Shown piece after piece: positions 5,731 through 5,878 of a stretch of DNA of 5,878 bases. Location of the stretch: NCBI GenBank assembly GCA_903848435.1, contig CAINGG010000327.1, positions 1 to 5,878 of the forward strand, written 5' to 3'. Under the pieces are notes generated by a model. It was not told where the DNA came from, searched no databases, and saw only the letters and a program-made list of their open reading frames with translations. This DNA is from an uncultured Actinomycetes bacterium. GTDB taxonomy: Bacteria; Actinomycetota; Actinomycetes; S36-B12. The position numbers were made by a program, and so were the translations under genes. The first letter of the stretch is position 1. Each line of letters opens with the position of its first letter.

Positions 5731-5736
5731 CACAGT
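5731..5736 (+). promoter_or_regulatory. Putative -10 hexamer of maf (leaderless)
   Basis: CACAGT followed by GGCCGC and then ATG at 5743. It closely resembles the lpdA element (CACAAT, also 6 nt before the start): both are CACAnT and lack the canonical first T. No ribosome binding site is well placed; the nearest G-rich stretch, GGCGGGA, ends about 16 nt before the ATG. Evidence is positional only. Confidence 0.35.
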
Positions 5737-5742
5737 GGCCGC

Positions 5743-5878
5743 ATGAGGTCACCCGGGCAGGTGCCACCGCCCTTCGTCCTGGCGTCGGCGTCGCCGGCGC
5801 GGCTGCGACTGCTGGAGCAGGCGGGACTGCGGCCGATCGTGCTCGTCAGCGGCGTGGACGAGGAGTCGATCGAGGAAA
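5743..5878 (+). CDS. maf: Maf-family nucleoside triphosphate pyrophosphatase, partial N-terminus
   Basis: The first 45 residues are present and the rest lies beyond the right edge (the family is typically about 190-215 residues). Maf proteins hydrolyse dTTP, UTP or modified nucleotides to the monophosphate and are linked to septum formation and nucleotide-pool cleaning. The diagnostic N-terminal motif LASASPARLRLL (13-24) matches the Maf S-x-S-P-x-R signature, and SGVDEE (36-41) is the next conserved segment. The ATG at 5743 is preceded by CACAGT with a 6-nt gap. A GTG at 5761 is a possible alternative that keeps both motifs. It is divergent from accA3. In several actinobacteria maf lies next to the acyl-CoA carboxylase genes, so accD/accE genes may follow to the right, but that is inference. 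Subfamily specificity cannot be judged from this fragment. Confidence 0.88.
   Translation, partial: MRSPGQVPPPFVLASASPARLRLLEQAGLRPIVLVSGVDEESIEE

Noticed and set aside
4812..5744. A 310-codon minus-strand frame, very rich in Arg and Ser, overlapping the accA3 start
   Set aside because: Out-of-frame reading of accA3; low-complexity Arg/Ser/Pro composition and no recognisable domain.
1..5878. Mobile element, prophage, toxin-antitoxin or defence system
   Set aside because: No transposase, integrase, terminal repeats, tRNA or composition shift is visible. The gene families and order fit conserved actinobacterial core genome.

Overview
This window comes from a high-GC Gram-positive bacterium (Actinomycetota). 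The evidence is the GC-rich, G/C-ending codon use, GTG starts at five of six genes, and the protein families present. These are a BC-BCCP acyl-CoA carboxylase alpha subunit of the AccA3 type, an LpdA-type flavoprotein that has lost its redox disulfide, and a PNP with a TNGCGGL motif. From memory, M. tuberculosis keeps relatives of several of these genes close together (deoD, Rv3304, lpdA and, nearby, accA3 and maf), so this looks like conserved core chromosome, not an accessory island. I cannot fix the genus; Propionibacteriales or Micrococcales are plausible.

Layout. Positions 1-607 (minus) hold the N-terminal 202 residues of a purine nucleoside phosphorylase that runs off the left edge. Positions 631-1080 (minus) hold a gamma-glutamylcyclotransferase-like protein. 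Positions 1136-2530 (plus) hold lpdA, divergent from it. The 3' end of lpdA meets the 3' end of an uncharacterised membrane protein (2534-3850, minus) across a 3-bp gap, and a perfect 20-bp palindrome covers both stop codons. A 101-bp intergenic region (3851-3951) contains a long imperfect inverted repeat and the putative promoter of the membrane protein. Positions 3952-5706 (minus) hold accA3, and 5743-5878 (plus) hold the start of a Maf-family pyrophosphatase, divergent from accA3 across 36 bp.

How the genes relate. They do not form one pathway. AccA3 supplies the biotin carboxylase and biotin carrier for acyl-CoA carboxylation. LpdA is a NAD(P)H:quinone-type oxidoreductase. PNP salvages purines. 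Maf removes unwanted nucleotides. GGCT acts on an unknown gamma-glutamyl compound. The membrane protein has no known role.

The most coherent unexplained signal is regulatory. All six genes have a -10-like hexamer (TAnnnT four times, CACAnT twice) ending exactly 6 or 7 nt before the chosen start codon, with no well-placed Shine-Dalgarno sequence. This implies that every gene here can be transcribed and translated as a leaderless mRNA, and it revises two start codons. I see no mobile element, CRISPR array, RNA gene or defence system, and I do not claim a new multi-gene system.
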